In this document: positions 37,302 to 48,471 of the stretch, piece by piece
Position numbering within the stretch: the first letter of the stretch is position 1
Layout of the letters: each line of letters starts with the position of its first letter
Origin: Thraustochytrium sp. TN22
Lineage: Eukaryota; Sar; Bigyra; Thraustochytrida; Thraustochytriidae
NCBI GenBank assembly: GCA_013306675.1
Contig: JABLUY010000091.1
Span: 62,001-126,000, forward strand
DNA: 64,000 nucleotides
Direction of reading: 5' to 3'
Program-made: the position numbers and the translations under genes
The notes under the pieces: model-generated
The model's database searches: none
What the model was told of the DNA's origin: nothing
What the model saw: only the letters and a program-made list of their open reading frames with translations

Positions 37302-39644
37302 CTTCTCCTTGCCGCCGCTGCGCTGCACGCGCTGCGCCTCACGCACCGCCGCGCTGGAACCACAGCGCCTCGCGCGAGAGCACCGCGAGCAGGCAGGCAG
37401 AGCGCGTCGGGCGCCTCAGGCAGCTGGGCCGGCTGCGTGCTCTCCACCGGCGAAGGGGCGCTGCTGCCGCCGCTGCCGCCGCTGCCGCCGCTGCCGCTGC
37501 CGCCGCCGCCGATCGGGTTTTGAGGTTTTGAACTCGACCTCGGACTCGCGCCCGCTCGCGCGAAATGCCGCCGATTCGGCCGCAAAGCGAGGCCGCCCTG
37601 ATTTGGGCTCGCCATCCACCCGTTGCCTCCGCTGCGGGCCCGCACGCCTCCCTTTTTCTCCCGCATCTCCCCTGTTCCCCCCCGCACCCGGCGGTCCCCA
37701 CTTCTCCTCGCTCCCCTGTGGCGCCTTCCCTCCGGCCCCCGACACGCGTCGCAGGTGCGGGGCGTGTGCGGGGCCGCGCTCGCTGTCCAGCAGCGCGCTG
37801 CGGGCGCGAGCCCGCGCTGCGGGCGCCGCGCGAGGGGCCCCCCTCTGCGCGCGCGGGGCGCAGAGCGGCGCGCGGGGAGCCTCCCGCCGCAGTGAGCGAG
37901 ATGCAAAACACGCAGGGCAACTTGACAAAGTGTCGAGCGCTGTCGAGCTAAAACCCCGTCACTGCACGCACTAGTGGCGCCACTGCAGCCCAGACCAGGC
38001 CCGGACCGCACGGGACGGGGCGGGCACCCGGCGGCTGGCCCGCGCTGGCCGCCGCTGGCCGGCGCCGCCCGCGTTCTGCGCGGTCAGCGCGCCCCGCGCT
38101 GCGCCGCCGCCGACGCGCCGCGCCGCGCCGCCGCGCGCGCTGCCGCGCGCGCTGCCGCGCGTGCCTGCCAGGAAGTCCGCGCGCGCGCCGCCCGGCTGAT
38201 TGATTGATTGTGGAAAGTTGAGCTTGGGCTTGAAAGCCAACTTGAAGGCAGCCTTGAACAGCCTTGAAGGCTAGTAACTTACCAGCTCAGCTCAGCTCGC
38301 CTCAGCTCGGCGCGCGCGGCGTTGGCAGTTGCGAGTGGCCGGGGTGTGCGCACCTGGGGGGCCAGTGACCCGTCCGAGTCTTACATCATTGATTGGCACT
38401 GGCGCACAGGCTAACTTACTGTTAGTACAGGCCTGCTCTCGCTGCTTTCGCTCTGACTGTGAAGTGAGTTGTCGTAGAGCACGCGGCGACGCGGCGCGGT
38501 GCGGTGCTTAGCAGCTATCGTCAGGCCTCTAGCTAGCTCTGAAGAGAGGCTGGGCTGCCTCCCTGGCAACCAACTGCCGCCACCCGCGCTGTGTTTTGTC
38601 TTGCGGCTCTTGCCGCGCCACACCTACTGGACGCGGCAAGTGTTTTGCGCCCGGTGCTGCTGGCTGGTGGGCCCGGCTTGCACTCGTGACTCGACGTAGG
38701 CGCCTCAGCGCCTTTGCACAACACGTGCAACCACTGCACGCGCCGCTGTGCCTCTGGAGAGGCGGCCAGCGGATGGTTCTTTTCAACGCAGCGTAGTGGC
38801 GCTTCCATCCCAACATCGCCGCACTGCCTGCAGGCTCGGGCTCGCGCGCGCGCGCCGCCGGCCGTCCGTCCGGCGCTGGAATTTGGAGAGCCGCCAGGCG
38901 CCGCCAGCCGGGCCAGGCCGCGCTGGCAGGAAGGAAGGAGTCGGAGGCGGCGACCTGCATTGACTTCGAAGCCGCCGACGAGGCCCATGATGTCATGATG
39001 ATGATCAGATGATGATGAGAGCCTGCCACGGCGTGACTCTGCGGCCGCTGGGAGAGACCCCGCAACGCGGCGTGAACACTGGCACCGCACGCCATCATGA
39101 TGGAGTCATGATTCATGGCCACGCCACGCCATGCGTGCTGCGATGCGGTGCGTGCGGTGAAATGGATGGCCGCTGCAGGCTCGGCTGGCAAGCTGCTAGC
39201 TTGCGCTTGCTTCGTCTGGCTAGCCGGACGGGTCGGCCGGCCTCGGCTGCGCTCGGACGAGGGCCGTGCTGGTCGCAGTGTTCGGAGCGCCGCGTGGCGA
39301 GCTGCGCTGCGCTGGCCAAGGCTGCTGTTCGGAGCAGCGCAGCGGCCAGAGGCAGAATCAGCGCAGAGTGGAGCGGCGTGGCGAAGTCTGCGCCGTGCAG
39401 CTGTACCGTCCTTGCGCGCGGGGTGGCCCGCAGACCCGCCCCGCGATCATCAAGGGACCGGCGACTCCGCCGAGCGCGAGGCTCGAGCGCAGCCTGACTT
39501 GAGCAGGGTTCAGGCCGGGCGTCGCTTCGGAGGGGCGGCTGATCAATGCCTGGATTTAGCCTCGTTAGAGCAGCCAGCAGCAAGGTAGGCTAGCAAGGGC
39601 TAGCAAGCTAGCAAGGCGAGGGTCGTACATTCCAAGGTTCTCAA
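37302..39644. other. Long spacer without supported genes
   Basis: 2.3 kb. It includes a (GCC)n-type tract at about 37455-37512, a GCTCAGCTCAG repeat at about 38285-38310, and an ATGATG/CATCATGATG-rich patch at about 38985-39115. Many open frames exist because the GC content is high; none shows a domain. The part next to 37301 is the likely LOR promoter. Confidence 0.4.
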
Positions 39645-40259
39645 ATGCTTGGTGTACACCTGGTGTCCCCCTTCTCGGCCAAGCGACAACTCGACTTGGT
39701 TGATGATGACGATCAAACAACAGCCATCATGCTGCACCTGCCGGAGGATTCGCGAGAGAGCGGCGCGGCCGAGGGCGCGGCCGGCGCGTTGCGCGAGCTC
39801 TCGTTCGGGTTCGCGAGCGAGCGCGCGGACGCGCAGCAGCAAAGCCAGCAAGAGCAGCAGCAACAGCAGGAGGCGGGCGACGACCAGGACCAGGCCAGGG
39901 ACGCGGGCGCCTTCTTTGGCGAGGACGCGGCGGCGCACGTGGAGGAGCTGACAGCCAACAGCGCGCGCCTCGGCGCAGATGTGGCCATGCTGCTCAGAGA
40001 GCTGCGCGCCAACTTGGTGGACGCCTGCGCGGCGGCCGGCGACCATGCGCACCTGCACCGCCGCGCGGTGGGCGAAACCGGACTCATTGTGAACGCGAAT
40101 TTGCGCGTGGCTGAGGACATGGTTGCGCGCACGCAGGCGCTCAGCGATTCGCTGGGCGATCTCACGCCGCTGAAGAATCGCGTGCAGGAGCTCGACGAGA
40201 CCGTTGCCAGCTTCGAGCGCCTTGCCGACAAGATTCTGCGGAACCGGCGCTCCTCATGA
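39645..40259 (+). CDS. Possible BORC subunit (BORCS6/lyspersin-like)
   Basis: 204 residues from 39645, or 176 from the ATG at 39729 (MLHLPEDSRESG), which may be the better start. The N-terminal third is polar, with a Gln-rich run (QQQSQQEQQQQQE). The C-terminal 100 residues are a continuous helical bundle: VAMLLRELRANLVDACAA, then TGLIVNANLRVAEDMVARTQ, then LTPLKNRVQELDETVASFE. The order of an 'LL..LR..L' helix, a middle helix and an end helix with 'pL...v.eld.tv..fE' recalls BORCS6, part of the complex that sets lysosome position. Small coiled-coil proteins resemble one another, so other BLOC/BORC subunits are alternatives. Confidence 0.5.
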   Translation: MLGVHLVSPFSAKRQLDLVDDDDQTTAIMLHLPEDSRESGAAEGAAGALRELSFGFASERADAQQQSQQEQQQQQEAGDDQDQARDAGAFFGEDAAAHVEELTANSARLGADVAMLLRELRANLVDACAAAGDHAHLHRRAVGETGLIVNANLRVAEDMVARTQALSDSLGDLTPLKNRVQELDETVASFERLADKILRNRRSS

Positions 40260-40313
40260 TCAACATGCCCGCCGAGACAACACTCGGCATGTGAAGACTT
40301 TGTACATTTATCA

Positions 40314-41597
40314 TCACGTGATGCTGACGTCAGTGGGTCGCGTCCAGGTGGTCTCGCCACGCTCATTGTACCAGTATGGCTTGCCGTTCGCGAACGCGCG
40401 CATCCAGCCAGAGGAGCCTGACTGGACGAGCGCCTTGGGCTCCTCGAAAGGGTTCCTCTTCGGGTCCACTGGCATGCGGTGCAGGCCTGGCCCTTGGGTA
40501 GGGTACTGCGGGTTCTTTGGCGGCTTGGTCATCGCGCTTGCGGCCGGGCGATTCTTGATCGGGTTGGCCGAGATGCTCTGGCCTATGGCGCGGGCCAGGC
40601 TCTGGACGCGCTGTGGTGGCTTTGGTGGCAGAGAAGCGCCCCGGGGCGGCACAGGCGGCGGCGACAGCTGCTGCTGCTGCTGCTGCTGCTGCTGCCGCTG
40701 CTGCTCCTGCTGCACCGCTACCGCACACGTCATCTTCGAGGTGGTCGCATTTGTGCACGAGCCGCCGCGAGGCCGCGGCGGAATCTGCCGACGCGACACA
40801 GCTGCGCTCAAGGCGGAGAGCGCGGGTGCCGACCCGGACACCGCCTGCGGGATCTGACTTGTGTCGCTCAAGATCGCATTCGAGGACCGCGGCGGGGGCT
40901 CGGGCGCCCCGGTCTGCCCCCGCGGGGCCACCACCGAGGCCGAGGCCGGGACCGGAGTCGAAGAGGCCGCCGCGCGGGGCTCAAAGGTTGTTGCTACCTC
41001 TTCCGGCTTCGCCACGCTGAGCCGCATGTGGAGAGGCTTGGGCGGCTTGGGCGGCGGCGGGCCAAGCTCGGCGGAACCCACCGCTCCGCTGCATGCGCCA
41101 GCGCCCGCGGCGTCGTCGTTCTGGAATCGGCGCACGATCTCGTTGATGCAGGCGACCCAATCTGCGGCCTGCACGGGCGAAGAGGCGTGGAACGTAAAGG
41201 TCTTGGTGCGCGACCCGTGCGCGAGGCTGGCCTGGGCAAAGCAGTAGACGCGCACGCAAACCTCGAAGCCGCACGAAGTAGGCTTGGCCGACGTGCGCCG
41301 CGCCGCGACGATCTGATTGAACGGCACGAGCTCCGGCGCGCCCTTGAGTGCGCCGTAGCCGTTCAGTCTGCCGAGTTGCATGGCGCGCTGCGCCTCGTCC
41401 GCGCACAGCAAGCACTTGCGCCAGCAGACCACATTCGACTTGTAACTGACCACGTCGAACTTGAGCACGCGCAGCAGCTGTCGTTCTCGCTGCAGCGTCG
41501 GCGCCTGGGCGCTTTCGCGGCGCGGGGGGGGGTCGCGCAGCGTGCTCTCGTACGCGGGCGCCTGATAGATCCGCGCGGCGCGGCGCGCCCCGCTCAT
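40314..41597 (-). CDS. PH-like domain and WW domain adaptor protein
   Basis: 427 residues from the ATG at 41597. The N-terminal part (about 20-155) reads as a PH domain: LLRVLKFDVVSYKSNVVCWRK, a variable middle, RTKTFTFHASSPVQAADWV and the C-terminal helix with invariant-type Trp (AADWVACINEIVRRFQ). A Pro-rich linker (PPPPKPPKPL; LSPPPVPPRGASLPPKPP) follows, with a poly-Gln tract encoded by CTG repeats near 40668-40695. The C-terminus is a WW domain (GWMRAFANGKPYWYNERGETTWTRP) with both Trp and the Tyr pair. The set suggests a membrane-recruited adaptor that binds Pro-rich partners, perhaps its own linker. It ends 55 bp from the BORCS6-like stop (convergent). Its 5' end and upstream flank are duplicated next door. 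Confidence 0.75.
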   Translation of the reverse strand: MSGARRAARIYQAPAYESTLRDPPPRRESAQAPTLQRERQLLRVLKFDVVSYKSNVVCWRKCLLCADEAQRAMQLGRLNGYGALKGAPELVPFNQIVAARRTSAKPTSCGFEVCVRVYCFAQASLAHGSRTKTFTFHASSPVQAADWVACINEIVRRFQNDDAAGAGACSGAVGSAELGPPPPKPPKPLHMRLSVAKPEEVATTFEPRAAASSTPVPASASVVAPRGQTGAPEPPPRSSNAILSDTSQIPQAVSGSAPALSALSAAVSRRQIPPRPRGGSCTNATTSKMTCAVAVQQEQQRQQQQQQQQQLSPPPVPPRGASLPPKPPQRVQSLARAIGQSISANPIKNRPAASAMTKPPKNPQYPTQGPGLHRMPVDPKRNPFEEPKALVQSGSSGWMRAFANGKPYWYNERGETTWTRPTDVSIT

Positions 41598-42250
41598 GCT
41601 CGAGGCCTCTGGCACTTCGGCCAGCCGGCCAGTCAGGAGGAGGAGCGCCACCGGCAGGCGCGCTCGGGCCTTGCCGCTCGTCCCGCTGCACCGCGCAGTG
41701 GCGCAGCGCCTTGCTCGCAGCGCCGCAGGATTGATGGATTGCTCGCGCCCGAGTCGCGCTCCGTTCCCCGGTCCTGCCGGACGCTCCCTGGCTGGCTTCC
41801 AGCAGCTGCTCGCCCGGCTCTTGCCAGGGCCACTCGGCTCGGGGTCCGCGCAATGTCCAGGTTTGCAGTTTGCGACGTCGCTGCGTGAAGCGAAGCGTCG
41901 CTCTTCGCTTAGCGTGGTATCGGACTTGGATCAGTCATACTTCATCACGCACAGCAGCTGTCGTTCTCCGAGTCGCTGCACGCGGGCGCCGCTGGCACAG
42001 CCGGCCAGTCAGTCAGGAGAACCTCTCGGGGAGCACCGCTGGCAGGCGCGCTCCGGCCTTGCCGCTCGTCCCGCGGGCTGCGCCGCGCAACACCTTGCTT
42101 GCAGCGCCGCAGTATCGATGGATTGGTCGCTCGCTCTCCGCCCAAGGGTTGCGCTCCGTTCTCCGGTCCCGGGCGCTCCCTGGCTCAGGCTGGCTTCCAC
42201 TGGCAATGATGGCAGCAGGTGCTCGCCAGGCTCTTGCCAAGGCCACGAGA
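41460..42250. repeat. Degenerate direct duplication of the PH-WW gene 5' region
   Basis: About 41460-41850 recurs at about 41935-42250. Shared blocks include GCAGCAGCTGTCGTTCTC, CAGCCGGCCAGTCAG, CTTGCCGCTCGTCCCGC, CAGCGCCGCAG with GATGGATTG, and CCAGGCTCTTGCCA-like ends. The copy is interrupted by small gaps and has no intact coding frame. Confidence 0.8.
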
Positions 42251-42394
42251 GAGAAAGGAAGGAGTCCATTTCTTCGGCGCGTTTCGTGGCCGCCGCCAGG
42301 ATCAGCTGCGCGAAGATTCGCTTTAGTTAGCTGGGGTACCATGGTACCACGCAATTCAGGGGACAGAGATGCAGCCTGGGCTTCTCCTTCGAGG

Positions 42395-45300
42395 TCAGGC
42401 CGTCGTGGTGGTCGCCGCGGCGGCGTGGATGGCGTAAAAGGGAAGCGGCTTGCCGTTGAGGTAGCGGCACACGAGCGAGCGGTGGACGCGTAGCTGACGC
42501 GCGAGGTGACGGACGTCGCGCTTGGAGTAGATCTGCGCGTGGCGCTTGGTGCCGCGGTGCCAGGCCAAAAGCTTGCGACGCAGCGCCGCGAGCTCCGCGA
42601 GCGTGTCACGAACGCGGCCTAGACGAGCCAGGGCCCCAGCGAGCTCCGCCTGGCCACGCCCACAGACGCCGTCCAAGGCGGTGGCGCCTTGGCTGTCAAA
42701 GCCACCATGAAAGCGGGGCGACTCGGGCACGGAGCGCGCGCTGTGGCCCATAAACTTCGTCAGCCGCGCCAAGGGGTGGTCCTTGCCACTCACGCTGCGA
42801 CGGTGGATGCTGCTCGCGTCCGTAGATCGCGGCGTGGACGGCGGTGCCGCTGCAGCGCCGCTGTGAGACTCGGCGTGCCGCAAAAGGCCGCGGCGACCAC
42901 CTCCGCGCGACTTGCTGCTCGCGTCCGGGTCCACGCGGTCCCGGCGCTGCTGCTTCGTGTTGAAGGCCCACAGGGAGCGCCAGTACGCATCGCGAGGCAG
43001 GCCGGAACCCTGTGCGCCGCAGGGCGCCTCGAAGATGACCTGGCCGCGGAACTGCGCCAGCATAATCTCCTGGAGCTCGCGCGCCTTGAGGAGGCCTTTC
43101 TCAAAGCCCTCCACCGCGTCCGACACTGCACTGGGCCGGAAGACGGACGCTATGCGCCGCAGACTCGTGTCCGCGGCGCCGCGGTCGCCGCTCAAAAACG
43201 GGTGCGCCAGCAGCTCGGCCGCTGTCGGCCGCCGCGCCGGATCGATCTGGAGGCACTCTGCCACGAAGCTGCAGAACAGATCGCTGTACTCGTCAGGTGG
43301 CGCCTCTGGGAGCGCGTCGCCCTTGGCTATGGCCACCAGCGCCCAGTACGCGCGCGAGCCGCGCTCACGGATCGGAAATTGCCCGTGTGCCAGCGTAAGG
43401 CACAACATGCCCACAGCCCACACGTCCGACGTCTCCGTGTACTCTTCGCCGCTCAGCCGCTCGGGGCTCATGTAGTTAAGCGTGCCGACGAAGCTCTTAG
43501 CGCTCCCGCGCCCGTGCTCCTGCAAGGCCGGCTCGCCGCCCTCGGACGGCAGCCAGTTCATCACGGAGGCCGTGTTGAAGGACGAGGAGGCCGAGGAAGA
43601 GCCCGACGCGCTCGAGCTTCCACCGCCACCGCCGCCGACACCGCCGCCGATGCTTCCACCCAACGTGTGGACCGGGCTGTCGTGGTTCGCGTCATTGCCG
43701 CGCGCGCCGTGCGACCGCGACACGATGCCAAAGTCCGCCAGCTTCACGGTGCCGTCCTGCGCCACGAGAAAGTTCTCCGGTTTGACGTCGCGGTGAATGA
43801 GACCCTTGCAGTGCAAGTATGCCAGCGCCAGAAGCGCGCTACGCGCCACGTGCGCCACCATGGCCTCCGTAAATTTGACGCGCTTAGTCAGCAACGACCC
43901 CAGGCTGGTCTCCATATACTCCATGACGAGTGAGACGCCCACAGCGGACTGTGGCCTGCGCCGCAGCCTCCGCCCGGTCGACGAATTTCCTGTGAATGTA
44001 TCGCGGAAGTGCACCATGTAAGGCGAGGCCCGTCGCAGTCCCTTTATGGTTCGCGGGTGCTGCATCACTGTCGCCGGCGCGGGCAGCGGCTCTCGTGCGC
44101 GGAGCGGGCCTGACCACACCTCCTCGCTGTAGTTGCCCGCCTCACTCACGATTTCCTCTTCCTCTGCCTCCTCCTCCTCCTCCTCCTCCTCCTCCTCCAT
44201 CAGCATGTCCGCCTCACCCTCACCCAGACCGGAGACAGGCCCGCGCTGCGAGTTGTGCAGGATGCGCCCTGCGGAAAGGCCCTCCGCACTCTCTGATTCG
44301 TCCTCCTCATCAACGAGCTCAAGGTTCTGCGGCCAGAAATCCTCTTCGCCCGGCGTGGAGGCGAGCAGCATCTCCTCCTCGTCACCGACTGCGTCAGAGT
44401 CTTCCTCTTCCTCCTCCTCCTCCTCTTCCTCCTCTTCCTCCTCGTCGTCCTCGTCGTCATCTTCGTCGTCCTCCTCTTCGTCGCTGTCCGCGACGGCGGC
44501 GAGCCAGCGGGCGAGGTCTGCCGCCTCCAAGAGACCTAGCCCCGGTTTGGCCTTACTGTTGGAGCGCGAGGCCGCGAGCGAGCGCAACTGCGCCTGGAAA
44601 TGGCGCTTGCGCATCTTGCCAAGACGCTTGCGCGCCTTGCGCAGCGAGGGCGCCTTGGCCGCGGCCAGGGAAATGGACATGGCGCCGCGCAGTCCGCCGC
44701 GCGAGCGGTCCGCCGGCTTGTCCACCAGTAGCCGCACGGCGCGGCGCGCCTTGAGCGGCTTCACCCAAATGGGCACGAAGCTGTGGTGCAGCATGGACAA
44801 CTCGCGCGCCAGCTGGTGCCGCTTCTCGCGCTCGTACAACGGAATCTCCTTGATGGCCACGATTTGCAGCGTCGGCACATGCAGCGCCTTGTACACGGTC
44901 GACGAGGCGCCGTGACCAATCACACTCAGCCGGATGTACTGCGAGCAGCAGCCCATCTCGCGAAAGGGCCCCGGTGCGAAGGAGCGGAAGCGCGGGTCGT
45001 TCTGCTGCGCCGGCCCGCGCACGAGGCCAAAGTCTGAGACCTGGTAGTCGCCGATTGTTACAGTCGCGCCAGCCAAGTTCCACGAGGGTGCCCGCGTGCC
45101 ACGCCGCTCCGGCTCTAGCGGTGAGGTCTCCACTGTGCGAATGTGCAAGACGGGCGGCGGCAGCAGCAGCTCTGGCTCGTCCTCCGGCATGTTCTCCTCC
45201 TTCTTGCCAGCACCGTGCTGCGATGCCTCCTCCTCCTCCTCCTCCTCCTTCATGTCCTCATTCTCTTCGCCGTCGTGCTCATCCGCCGCGGCGGCCAGCT

Positions 45301-45436
45301 TCGCGTCGAGCTCCGCCGCCGCCGCCGCCTCCTTGGACGCCCTCTTCGCGGTCGGGCTTCCCAAGGTCCACCTCCCCGCGCCCTTGAACGACCGCAGTCC
45401 GAGCTTGGCGTTGGCCAGCAGCAGCTTGCCAGACAT
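42395..45436 (-). CDS. MEK-like (STE7-type) protein kinase with two large insertions in the catalytic domain
   Basis: 1,013 residues from the ATG at 45436. The glycine loop is [13 protein letters not shown], the beta-3 lysine is Lys196 ([12 protein letters not shown]), the helix-C Glu is in [10 protein letters not shown], the catalytic loop is [12 protein letters not shown] (Asp550), the metal motif is LADFG (568-570), and the substrate loop is [14 protein letters not shown], the MAPKK pattern. Two insertions split the domain. The first, about 250 residues between helix C and beta-4 (about 220-468), holds a basic segment and long Glu/Asp runs encoded by CTC/CCT repeats. The second, about 60 residues rich in Gly/Ser, lies between DFG and the substrate loop. 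All catalytic residues remain, so activity is expected. The C-terminal 280 residues have no known domain but end in helical [20 protein letters not shown]. Confidence 0.85.
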   Translation of the reverse strand: MSGKLLLANAKLGLRSFKGAGRWTLGSPTAKRASKEAAAAAELDAKLAAAADEHDGEENEDMKEEEEEEEASQHGAGKKEENMPEDEPELLLPPPVLHIRTVETSPLEPERRGTRAPSWNLAGATVTIGDYQVSDFGLVRGPAQQNDPRFRSFAPGPFREMGCCSQYIRLSVIGHGASSTVYKALHVPTLQIVAIKEIPLYEREKRHQLARELSMLHHSFVPIWVKPLKARRAVRLLVDKPADRSRGGLRGAMSISLAAAKAPSLRKARKRLGKMRKRHFQAQLRSLAASRSNSKAKPGLGLLEAADLARWLAAVADSDEEEDDEDDDEDDEEEEEEEEEEEEEEDSDAVGDEEEMLLASTPGEEDFWPQNLELVDEEDESESAEGLSAGRILHNSQRGPVSGLGEGEADMLMEEEEEEEEEEAEEEEIVSEAGNYSEEVWSGPLRAREPLPAPATVMQHPRTIKGLRRASPYMVHFRDTFTGNSSTGRRLRRRPQSAVGVSLVMEYMETSLGSLLTKRVKFTEAMVAHVARSALLALAYLHCKGLIHRDVKPENFLVAQDGTVKLADFGIVSRSHGARGNDANHDSPVHTLGGSIGGGVGGGGGGSSSASGSSSASSSFNTASVMNWLPSEGGEPALQEHGRGSAKSFVGTLNYMSPERLSGEEYTETSDVWAVGMLCLTLAHGQFPIRERGSRAYWALVAIAKGDALPEAPPDEYSDLFCSFVAECLQIDPARRPTAAELLAHPFLSGDRGAADTSLRRIASVFRPSAVSDAVEGFEKGLLKARELQEIMLAQFRGQVIFEAPCGAQGSGLPRDAYWRSLWAFNTKQQRRDRVDPDASSKSRGGGRRGLLRHAESHSGAAAAPPSTPRSTDASSIHRRSVSGKDHPLARLTKFMGHSARSVPESPRFHGGFDSQGATALDGVCGRGQAELAGALARLGRVRDTLAELAALRRKLLAWHRGTKRHAQIYSKRDVRHLARQLRVHRSLVCRYLNGKPLPFYAIHAAAATTTTA

Positions 45437-46098
45437 GGCGAGCACGAGTCACGCGGCGTGTTGAGACCGCCTCTGCGCCTGCGCCCTCGCGCGCGTGCTT
45501 GCTCGCTCGCTCGCTCGCTCGCTTGCTCCGAGCGCGACGTCAGGCAAGCTCAAGGCGGCCCGCGGCGCGAGCGCATGCGCAGCGCCGCCCCGGCGCCCGC
45601 GCGCCCCGCCGCACCAGGCCAGACCGGGCCAGACCAGGCCCAGCCAGGCTCTGCTCACGCTCGCGCGAGGCCCGGGTGCCCGGTCGCCGGCCCGCCGAGA
45701 CGAGACGAGATCGCCGGCCCTGCGCCGCGCGCCGCGCAAGTCCCGCGCGGGACTGCCCCGCCGACCTCCTCAAGTCGGACGAGGACGCTCGCTCGCGGTC
45801 CCGCGCAACCCCATTTGCGAGCGCCGTTTCGCGCGCCACTCGGCTACGCGGCGGCCACTCAGCTCCGCGGGCCTGGGGTCTTTCAAGTTCTTTCCAGTTC
45901 TCTGCGAGCCCAGGTCCGAGTCCTCCGCCGCGCGCAGACAACGCTCGCGGCGGCCGGGCAGGACTCGACGATAGCCTGCGAGGTGCCGGGGCCGGGCCCA
46001 GCGCGAGGCGGAGGACGCGGACGAAGGCCAGGCCGGAGGCAGTCTGCACGCCGCTCTGCGCGGGAGCGCCGCGCGGCGACCGGTGGACGAGGAGGAGG
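45437..46098. promoter_or_regulatory. Divergent promoter region
   Basis: 660 bp between the kinase start and the start of the unknown acidic gene. It contains a (GCTC)n run at about 45500-45525. Long open frames here lack domain features. Confidence 0.4.
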
Positions 46099-46917
46099 AT
46101 GGACGTCGAGGCCGCGCTGCAAGACCGCAAGGCCGCCGGCGCGAGGAGCGACCGCGCAAGGAGAGACGCGGAGGCGCTCGAGGTCGCGCGGGCGGTGCTG
46201 GAGCTCGTTGGAATGCAGGAAAGGCGGGCCGAGAGGCGCACGGACGGCGCGGCGCCGCGGAGGACGAGGAAACGGCGAGGCACCAAGGGTAACACGCGCA
46301 AGGAGACGCCACTGCTGCGCGTGGCTGCGCAGCTGGACGCCGCGGCTGACGCGCTCGCGACGAGGAGGCGGCCTCGTGGGGCGAAGCGCGGAGACGAGGT
46401 TTTCCGGCGCCAAGTAAAGCGCGCAGACGGGCTTTACAAGGGCGAAGCGGACGACGGGGCTGGCCACGAGGTCAACCTCGGAAATGCGGACCTGGAGTTC
46501 CTCGTGGAGCAGCGCATGGCCTCGGACCGGCGACTGGCGGAGCAAGTGGAGGCCCGCGCCACCATCGCCCGCGGCCATGTCCGCAGATACGAACTGACCC
46601 CAACCTCCGAGGAGGACGAGGCGGATGCGGACGCCGACGACCCGTACGAGGCCTACGCCGAGGACCCGCTCCTACGCATGGACATGGGCGAGCCGGGCGC
46701 AGGTCCGCGCGGTCGCGTCGCGGTCCGCGCTGCCGTCGAGCTCGCCGACCGCGACCTGCGCGCTGCGCCGGCGAGCTCCGTGGACAAGGTGTACGAGGTA
46801 TTGCGGCGCTGCGAGGCTGTCCTGGCGTCTGGCTCCGGCCCGGCGTCCGGCCCGGTCCCGCTCAGGCCGGCGGCGCCCTCCGAGTCACGGTCCTCTGCCG
46901 CGGACGCGCTGCCGTGA
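46099..46917 (+). CDS. Unknown charged protein
   Basis: 272 residues from the ATG at 46099 (MDVEAALQD); not recognised. It is helical and charged: a basic stretch (RTRKRRGTKGNTRKE, a possible nuclear signal), the segment GDEVFRRQVKRADGLYKGE, a helical part NADLEFLVEQRMASDRRLAE, an acidic patch SEEDEADADADDPYEAYAED, and a final helix DKVYEVLRRCEAVLA. No membrane segment. The open frame extends upstream to 45499, but that part has promoter-like composition, so the ATG at 46099 is preferred. Confidence 0.55.
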   Translation: MDVEAALQDRKAAGARSDRARRDAEALEVARAVLELVGMQERRAERRTDGAAPRRTRKRRGTKGNTRKETPLLRVAAQLDAAADALATRRRPRGAKRGDEVFRRQVKRADGLYKGEADDGAGHEVNLGNADLEFLVEQRMASDRRLAEQVEARATIARGHVRRYELTPTSEEDEADADADDPYEAYAEDPLLRMDMGEPGAGPRGRVAVRAAVELADRDLRAAPASSVDKVYEVLRRCEAVLASGSGPASGPVPLRPAAPSESRSSAADALP

Positions 46918-47182
46918 CCGCGCGACTCGGCGCGAGCGCGCGGTCCCGCTCGGCTGAGCGTCATTGAATGGACGTTCTTGGCGAGCGAGACCACGGACCG
47001 CGGCGCAGAGCAGAACCTGAAAGCCCTTCGCGCGCGGGCGCGAGCGTGACGAGGGCGTGAGGAGCGCGCGGGCAGCACGGCGCGAGGGTCAGGGCGCTGG
47101 AACCGGCGGCTCCCCGGCCCACGAGCTGAGCGCGCGCGCGACCTGCGGCGGCAGCGACGCCGGCAGCGCCCAGCGGCGCGAG

Positions 47183-48442
47183 ATGGAGGCCGGCAGTGAC
47201 GGCGGCGAGGCGGCGGTGGCGGCGGCGGCGGCGGCGCGCGTGCCGGTGACGATCCTGACGGGCCTGCTAGGCGCCGGCAAGACGACGCTGCTCAAGGGTC
47301 TGCTGCACGGGACGCACGGGCGGCGGCTGGCGGTGATCGAGAATGAGTTCGGGGACGAGAAGGGCATCGAGCGACTCATCGCGCGCGACGACGAGGGTGC
47401 CAAGGTGGACCTGGCAGACCTCTTCGTGGAGCTGAGCAACGGGTGCGTGTGCTGCGCTGTCAAGGACGATCTGGTGACGACGCTGGAGGGCTTGCTCGAG
47501 CGGTCGGGCTCCTTTGACCAGATCGTCGTGGAGACGAGCGGCGTCGCGGACCCGGGCCCGCTGGCCGGCATCTTCTGGCTGGACGAGGCGCTCGAGAGCC
47601 GCATCTTTCTGGACGGCATCGTGGCTGTCGCGGACGCCAAGAACCTGGCGCGCCACCTGGACGACCCGCGCAAGCAGGCGGACTCGGGCTTTGTGAACGA
47701 AGCCGTCAAGCAGCTGGGCTACGCCGATCGTATCGTGCTCAACAAGAGCGACCTCGTGGACGAGGAGGGCCTCGCCGCGGCGCTCGCGCGCGTGCGCGAG
47801 GTGAACGCGCTCGCGCAGGTCGTGCCGACGTCGTACTCCAAGGTCGACGCCAGCTTCGTGCTGGACGTGCGCGGCTACACCACCATCGCCGAGACAAGCA
47901 AACACCAGCTCTCGGCGCTACAGCGCGAGCTGCTTGAGCACGAGCGCCCGGCGTCGGCGCATACCCACGCGCACGCTCCCGGCGAGGCCTGCGGCGACCA
48001 GTGCGCTGCACGCGATAACGGGCATGCGCACGCGCACGGCCACGCGCTCGGGGCGCAGGACGGCTCGGGGTCGGCGGCCCCGCGGCACGACACAAGCATC
48101 AGCTCGGGCGTCGTGCGTCTCGGCTCGCTCCCGCTGAGCCAGGCCAAGCTGGAGGCTTGGCTCGGCGGCCTTCTCTGGGAGCCCGAGGGCGATCCTGAGA
48201 CGCGCACGGAAATCTTTCGCGTCAAGGGCATCGTCAACATTGCCGGCTCAGACCACGTGCACCTTTTGCAAGGCGTGCACGAGACCTTTGAGATCGACGC
48301 CTCGCAGGAGCGCTGGGGCAGCGCTGACTTTCCTGAGCGCGACACACGCATTGTCTTTATCGGTCGCAATCTGAACATGGACGAGCTTAGCAAGGCCATG
48401 CGCGCCGAGGCCGCTGCGGACGAGGTTTCCTCCAGCGAATAG
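47183..48442 (+). CDS. COG0523 (CobW/ZNG1-type) metal-chaperone GTPase
   Basis: 419 residues from the ATG at 47183. Walker A is GLLGAGKTTLL, the family metal site is the CxCC in NGCVCCAVK, the switch-type ETSG appears in VVETSGVADPGP, and the guanine motif is LNKSDLVD. The CobW C-terminal domain follows (FRVKGIVNIAG). Between the domains lies a His-rich loop (AHTHAHAPGE and NGHAHAHGHAL), a common metal-binding feature of this family. ZNG1 members deliver zinc to methionine aminopeptidase; whether that client applies here is inference. The stop is only 29 bp from the stop of the convergent GST gene. Confidence 0.92.
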   Translation: MEAGSDGGEAAVAAAAAARVPVTILTGLLGAGKTTLLKGLLHGTHGRRLAVIENEFGDEKGIERLIARDDEGAKVDLADLFVELSNGCVCCAVKDDLVTTLEGLLERSGSFDQIVVETSGVADPGPLAGIFWLDEALESRIFLDGIVAVADAKNLARHLDDPRKQADSGFVNEAVKQLGYADRIVLNKSDLVDEEGLAAALARVREVNALAQVVPTSYSKVDASFVLDVRGYTTIAETSKHQLSALQRELLEHERPASAHTHAHAPGEACGDQCAARDNGHAHAHGHALGAQDGSGSAAPRHDTSISSGVVRLGSLPLSQAKLEAWLGGLLWEPEGDPETRTEIFRVKGIVNIAGSDHVHLLQGVHETFEIDASQERWGSADFPERDTRIVFIGRNLNMDELSKAMRAEAAADEVSSSE

Positions 48443-48453
48443 AGCGAGACGGG

Positions 48454-48470
48454 AAAAAAAAAAAAAAAAA
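48454..48470. repeat. A17 homopolymer between convergent stops
   Basis: Seventeen A lie between the stop of the COG0523 gene (48442) and the stop of the GST gene (48472). It is a likely shared 3'-end region and also a place where sequencing slips. Confidence 0.7.
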
Positions 48471-48471
48471 T

